Assembly: GCA_050015935.1 (NCBI GenBank)
Contig: JBEKAL010000084.1
Coordinates: 1-24,153 of the forward strand
Direction: 5' to 3'
Length of the DNA stretch: 24,153 nt
Source of the DNA: Roseiarcus sp050015935
GTDB taxonomy: Bacteria > Pseudomonadota > Alphaproteobacteria > Rhizobiales > Beijerinckiaceae
Shown here piece after piece: positions 23,395 through 24,153 of this stretch. Position numbers and translations under genes: made by a program. The stretch's first letter is position 1; each line of letters opens with the position of its first letter. Under the pieces are notes generated by a model that was given only the letters and a program-made list of their open reading frames with translations, searched no databases and was not told the DNA's origin.

Positions 23395-23757
23395 GCTTAC
23401 ACACGCCGCGACGCCATCATCGACGAAGGGCTTCCGCATTTTGTCGCCGCCGGTCCCGGCGAGCCGATCACCGATGAAGACCTCTTTCACTATGTCTATG
23501 GCCTGTTGCGCTCGGAAGACTATCGCGAACGCGACGCCGACAATCCGGCGAAGCAATCGGCGCCCATTCCCCCTTATGAAGCGCGACGGATTTTTGGGCC
23601 TTCGTCGAAGCGGGCCGCGCCTTGGGCGATTTGCATGAGAGTCATGAATCGGTCGAGCCTTACGCGGTCACGATTCAGGAAGGCGATTGGCGCCTCGCCC
23701 ATATCGCTGACCCTGTTTCTAATTTAAGCGTCGAAATAATGAAATTCGCCGGCAAGC
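23395..23757 (+). pseudogene. Type ISP restriction-modification enzyme, C-terminal remnant
   Basis: The first frame encodes YTRRDAIIDEGLPHF then ITDEDLFHYVYGLLRSEDYR. After a frameshift between about 23578 and 23589 another frame encodes DFWAFVEAGRALGDLHESHE then VEPYAVTIQEGDWRLAHIAD and MKFAGKR. These are the hallmark segments of the C-terminal specificity region of type ISP (single-polypeptide helicase-nuclease-methyltransferase) enzymes. In intact proteins an RxYADNLxxxLPRIP segment joins the two blocks; here it is damaged. The helicase, nuclease and methyltransferase domains are absent, so it is non-functional. Homology ends exactly where a convergent Cas3-like fragment begins. Confidence 0.7.
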
Positions 23758-23759
23758 GC

Positions 23760-23905
23760 CTATGCGGCGTCCTTTCCTCGCGCGCCGATTTGTTTGCCCT
23801 CGTTGCGAATGTCGCGAACTCTTCCTGACGCATCGAAGGCGATCGGCTCGCCATGATGACCGCAAACCGCCTGCAGGATCATGCTGCGGGCTGAAGAAGA
23901 GAGTT
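23760..23905 (-). pseudogene. Fragment resembling the HD domain of CRISPR-associated Cas3
   Basis: Read on the minus strand the frame gives ELSSSARSMILQAVCGHHGE then PIAFDASG and NEGKQIGARGKDAA before a TAG at 23762-23760. LLQAVxGHHGxP is a conserved motif of the Cas3 HD nuclease, where the two histidines are metal ligands. Both ends are cut: nothing recognisable precedes it, and a stop follows where the family continues to AARAF and the helicase. It is short, so an unrelated HD protein is possible. No CRISPR repeats or other cas genes are in the window. Confidence 0.45.
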
Positions 23906-23971
23906 CCGACAGAACGGGCGTCACGAAACCCTTAATGGATTATAAGGCATTGATTGTGCTAGGAAAAATAA
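23906..23971. other. AT-rich segment downstream of the tRNA-Thr half
   Basis: Between 23929 and 23971 the DNA is much richer in A and T than its surroundings, and on the minus strand the CCA end is followed by TTATTTTTCC. Such AT-rich tracts just past a tRNA 3' end are common at integrase attachment sites and tRNA terminators. Confidence 0.35.
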
Positions 23972-24021
23972 TGGTGCTGCAAGAGAGGATTGAACTCTCG
24001 ACCTCTCCCTTACCAAGGGAA
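23972..24021 (-). tRNA. 3' half of tRNA-Thr(GGT), truncated
   Basis: On the minus strand the anticodon arm TTCCC-TTGGTAA-GGGAG shows anticodon GGT. It is followed by a variable loop, a perfect T arm GAGAG-TTCAATC-CTCTC, the acceptor strand TTGCAGC, a discriminator A and an encoded CCA. The matching 5' acceptor strand and a proper D arm are absent: upstream of the anticodon stem the sequence becomes IS630-flanking DNA. It cannot make a functional tRNA and is either an attachment-site duplicate or the product of an insertion-linked deletion. Confidence 0.75.
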
Positions 24022-24049
24022 GGTGGCGCTGCGCTAGAGCGTATCCCTT

Positions 24050-24153
24050 TTAGCTGGAACCGTATCCGGCGTTTTTGAAGTAGTTGGAGCATTCGGTTGG
24101 CGGGAAATCGTCGATGGCGATGCCGATCGCGTCCCATAGGGCGTCGACGGTTC
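24050..24153 (-). CDS. IS630-family transposase, C-terminal end (5' part outside the window)
   Basis: The minus-strand frame is open from the window edge to a TAA at 24052-24050 and reads TVDALWDAIGIAIDDFPPTE then CSNYFKNAGYGSS. This pattern (W..IG..ID.F...EC.NYF..AGY) is the C-terminus of IS630-family DDE transposases. The catalytic domain is outside the window. The element end should lie within 24022-24049, immediately beside the truncated tRNA. Confidence 0.75.
   Translation of the reverse strand, partial: TVDALWDAIGIAIDDFPPTECSNYFKNAGYGSS

Noticed and set aside
23290..24153. A CRISPR array linked to the Cas3-like fragment
   Set aside because: No regularly spaced direct repeats occur in this stretch or elsewhere in the window.

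Overview
The window looks like a chromosomal accessory region of a GC-rich alphaproteobacterium. A Hyphomicrobiales (Rhizobiales) host, possibly a methylotroph or methanotroph, is an inference from codon use, the insertion-sequence types and a remnant resembling quinoprotein-dehydrogenase-associated solute-binding proteins. No marker gene fixes the species.

Positions 1-18 kb form a cell-surface glycan locus broken up by insertion sequences. After the 3' end of an IS5-family transposase (3-101), the minus strand carries six genes read right to left: a sulfotransferase fused to a ~500-residue coiled coil and a repeat module (12801-9955), a giant RgpF-WbsX-RgpF protein (9584-6210), a zinc-ribbon methyltransferase (5933-5214), a STELLO-like glycosyltransferase (5039-4038), and two tandem paralogues of about 636 residues from a family I do not recognise (3970-2057 and 2028-118). 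They probably build, decorate (methyl, sulfate) and assemble an exopolysaccharide or O-antigen. Divergently on the plus strand lie a nucleotide-sugar dehydratase remnant, a sugar C-methyltransferase and an rfbC-type 3,5-epimerase (13186-15130), which would supply a modified deoxysugar. The left ~9.5 kb looks less GC-rich than the rest, by eye.

From 15.1 to 18.2 kb the DNA is a scar zone: an IS3 orfA start fused to a glycosyltransferase fragment, one intact unusual glycosyltransferase-like gene (16495-15686), an IS5 transposase with an internal deletion, and an IS256 remnant running into the 3' end of the next gene.

From 18.2 to 23.3 kb are two translationally close U32-family proteins with cysteine pairs typical of Fe-S U32 enzymes (minus strand), a frameshifted solute-binding-protein pseudogene, and an apparently intact NitT/TauT-like ABC importer (solute-binding protein, permease, ATPase) ending in a strong hairpin.

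The last 0.9 kb is a defence-gene graveyard: a frameshifted C-terminal fragment of a type ISP restriction-modification enzyme, a convergent fragment resembling the HD domain of Cas3, the 3' half of tRNA-Thr(GGT), and the C-terminus of an IS630-family transposase. The tRNA half suggests that a mobile-island boundary lies at about 24020.
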